Of a stretch of DNA of 30,342 bases, positions 29,715-30,342 are shown piece after piece. Each line of letters begins with the position of its first letter. Position 1 is the stretch's first letter. The translations under genes and the position numbers were made by a program. The DNA comes from a virus. The DNA is taken from positions 1-30,342 of the IMG/VR virus record IMGVR_UViG_3300029286_001477; one strand, written 5' to 3'. Under the pieces are notes generated by a model. The model saw only the letters and a list, made by a program, of their open reading frames with translations. It did no database searches and was not told the DNA's origin.

Positions 29715-30218
29715 ATGAATGATAACGAAGAACTCAATACGAAAAATAAGGTTGAGCCAATATCCGGAAAAGCAAAAGGGTGGAGTAATTTAATTCCAGT
29801 GAAAAAGGGGCAAGTATTAAATGTAAAGGGACAAAGCAAAGGACGAACAGCAAGATCAATACTCACGTGGATAGGAAGACGAAAACCACCTAATGATCTG
29901 GCGGAAGTGATGCGCAGAAAGTTCAACATGGAAAGATATACGATCGACAACGAGACGGCGATCTTACTCTGCCTGACATACATGGCCATGAAGGGGGATT
30001 TGCGCGCCATTGAATTATGGCTTGATCGAAAATATGGCAAGGTGACAACACAGATCGACGTGACGACAACTAATCCGGGTCCACTGGTCCAGATACTCAA
30101 CGCACCAGCGGGGGATAGGACAATGACGGTTATACGCGATGTCCAAGCAAAAAAAATAATTGATGTGTCGGTCGAATCTAATTCTGTTCCCACGACATAT
30201 CCCACGAAAGACGAATGA
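29715..30218 (+). CDS. Terminase small subunit candidate (DUF5681-like)
   Basis: The small terminase recognises phage DNA for packaging. In this 167-residue protein, residues 37-65 (KGQSKGRTARSILTWIGRRK) resemble the start of DUF5681-type proteins, which read G(R/K)-x-KGR..RS. A helical stretch follows (LAEVMRRKFNME, then NETAILLCLTYMAMKGDLRA) and the block IELWLDRKYGKVTTQIDV, again characteristic of that group, which often sits beside the terminase. The C-terminal 40 residues look flexible. If the window is circular, the large terminase follows about 2 kb downstream. The gene is AT-richer than its neighbours. Confidence 0.6.
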   Translation: MNDNEELNTKNKVEPISGKAKGWSNLIPVKKGQVLNVKGQSKGRTARSILTWIGRRKPPNDLAEVMRRKFNMERYTIDNETAILLCLTYMAMKGDLRAIELWLDRKYGKVTTQIDVTTTNPGPLVQILNAPAGDRTMTVIRDVQAKKIIDVSVESNSVPTTYPTKDE

Positions 30219-30321
30219 AGGCGAGGGCAACCGGCCTGTCATGACGCCAACAGGGTAAGCATGATAAACAACGTGAAATATTCCAGAACAAACAAAATAA
30301 CACAATAAATACGGGGGTAAA
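30219..30321 (+). other. Short intergenic stretch before the last start codon
   Basis: These 103 bases contain a 15-codon mini-ORF (ATG 30261 to TAA 30308, MINNVKYSRTNKITQ) with a weak site before it, which I do not count as a gene. The sequence turns AT-rich near the end, then GGGGG at 30312-30316 gives a passable ribosome binding site for ATG 30322. No repeats shared with the window start were seen. Confidence 0.5.
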
Positions 30322-30342
30322 ATGAACAATACAGAGAGTTTA
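30322..30342 (+). CDS. 5' start of a gene running off the window (likely continued at nt 1)
   Basis: Seven codons (MNNTESL) are present before the window ends. GGGGG at 30312-30316 lies six bases upstream. The frame is preserved if the window end is joined to nt 1, where it stays open for 194 more codons. See the entry at 1-585 for the rest. Confidence 0.45.

Noticed and set aside
1-30342. CRISPR array, insertion sequence or transposase
   Set aside because: No regularly spaced repeats with spacers and no transposase-like protein were found in any frame examined.

Overview
The window reads as a nearly complete, very probably circular genome of a temperate, tailed-type bacteriophage of about 30 kb. 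Almost everything is on the plus strand; only the integrase and one regulator are on the minus strand. The virion proteins (large terminase, portal, scaffold, major capsid, head-tail adaptor) mark it as a dsDNA phage. The many Sec signal peptides, a lipoprotein-like segment and an RlpA-like protein suggest a Gram-negative (diderm) host. A PVC/Verrucomicrobia-like host would fit the style of the secreted proteins, but that is a guess. The integrase and an attP with the 3' part of a tRNA-Arg(UCU) lie in the middle, between two phage modules, as in a free circular form rather than an integrated prophage. The reading frame that starts at 30322 would continue in frame across the window ends into nt 1-585, and a small-terminase candidate at the right end would then precede the large terminase at the left end.

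Layout. 1-864: a poorly understood stretch with one open frame, competing frames and a G10 tract. 865-1869: six tiny tightly packed genes, closed by a strong terminator. 1934-7937: packaging and head genes (TerL, portal, a small basic protein, scaffold, an exported small protein, major capsid, a head-tail adaptor). A 27-base hairpin repeat sits at the TerL start, the TerL/portal junction and the portal end. 7939-10116: virion-like proteins I cannot name. 10169-14945: four consecutive exported proteins, including a 773-residue collagen-like one whose signal peptide has apparently been split by an inserted repeat. 14973-17782: a probable lysis module (two-TM holin candidate, permuted papain-like peptidase joined to a lipoprotein segment), a proline-linker protein and an exported nuclease-fold protein. 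17783-18131: attP with arm-type repeats.

18132-20044: lysogeny control: tyrosine integrase, two divergent small DNA-binding proteins around mirror-image promoters, and an excisionase-like HTH protein. 20062-30218: an exported RlpA-like protein, a frameshifted small gene, a zinc-finger protein, then recombination and replication genes (SMC/RecN-like ATPase, ERF annealing protein, DUF669 protein, superfamily 2 helicase, primase-helicase), a repeat-rich candidate origin, a VRR-NUC nuclease, a zinc/HTH protein and a probable small terminase.

The most unusual points are the repeated hairpin holding the TerL start codon, the number of exported proteins in a phage with no visible tape-measure or tail-tube gene, the repeat inserted in a signal peptide, the peptidase-lipoprotein fusion, and the symmetric divergent regulatory switch. 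All function calls come from reading motifs by eye; no database search was run.
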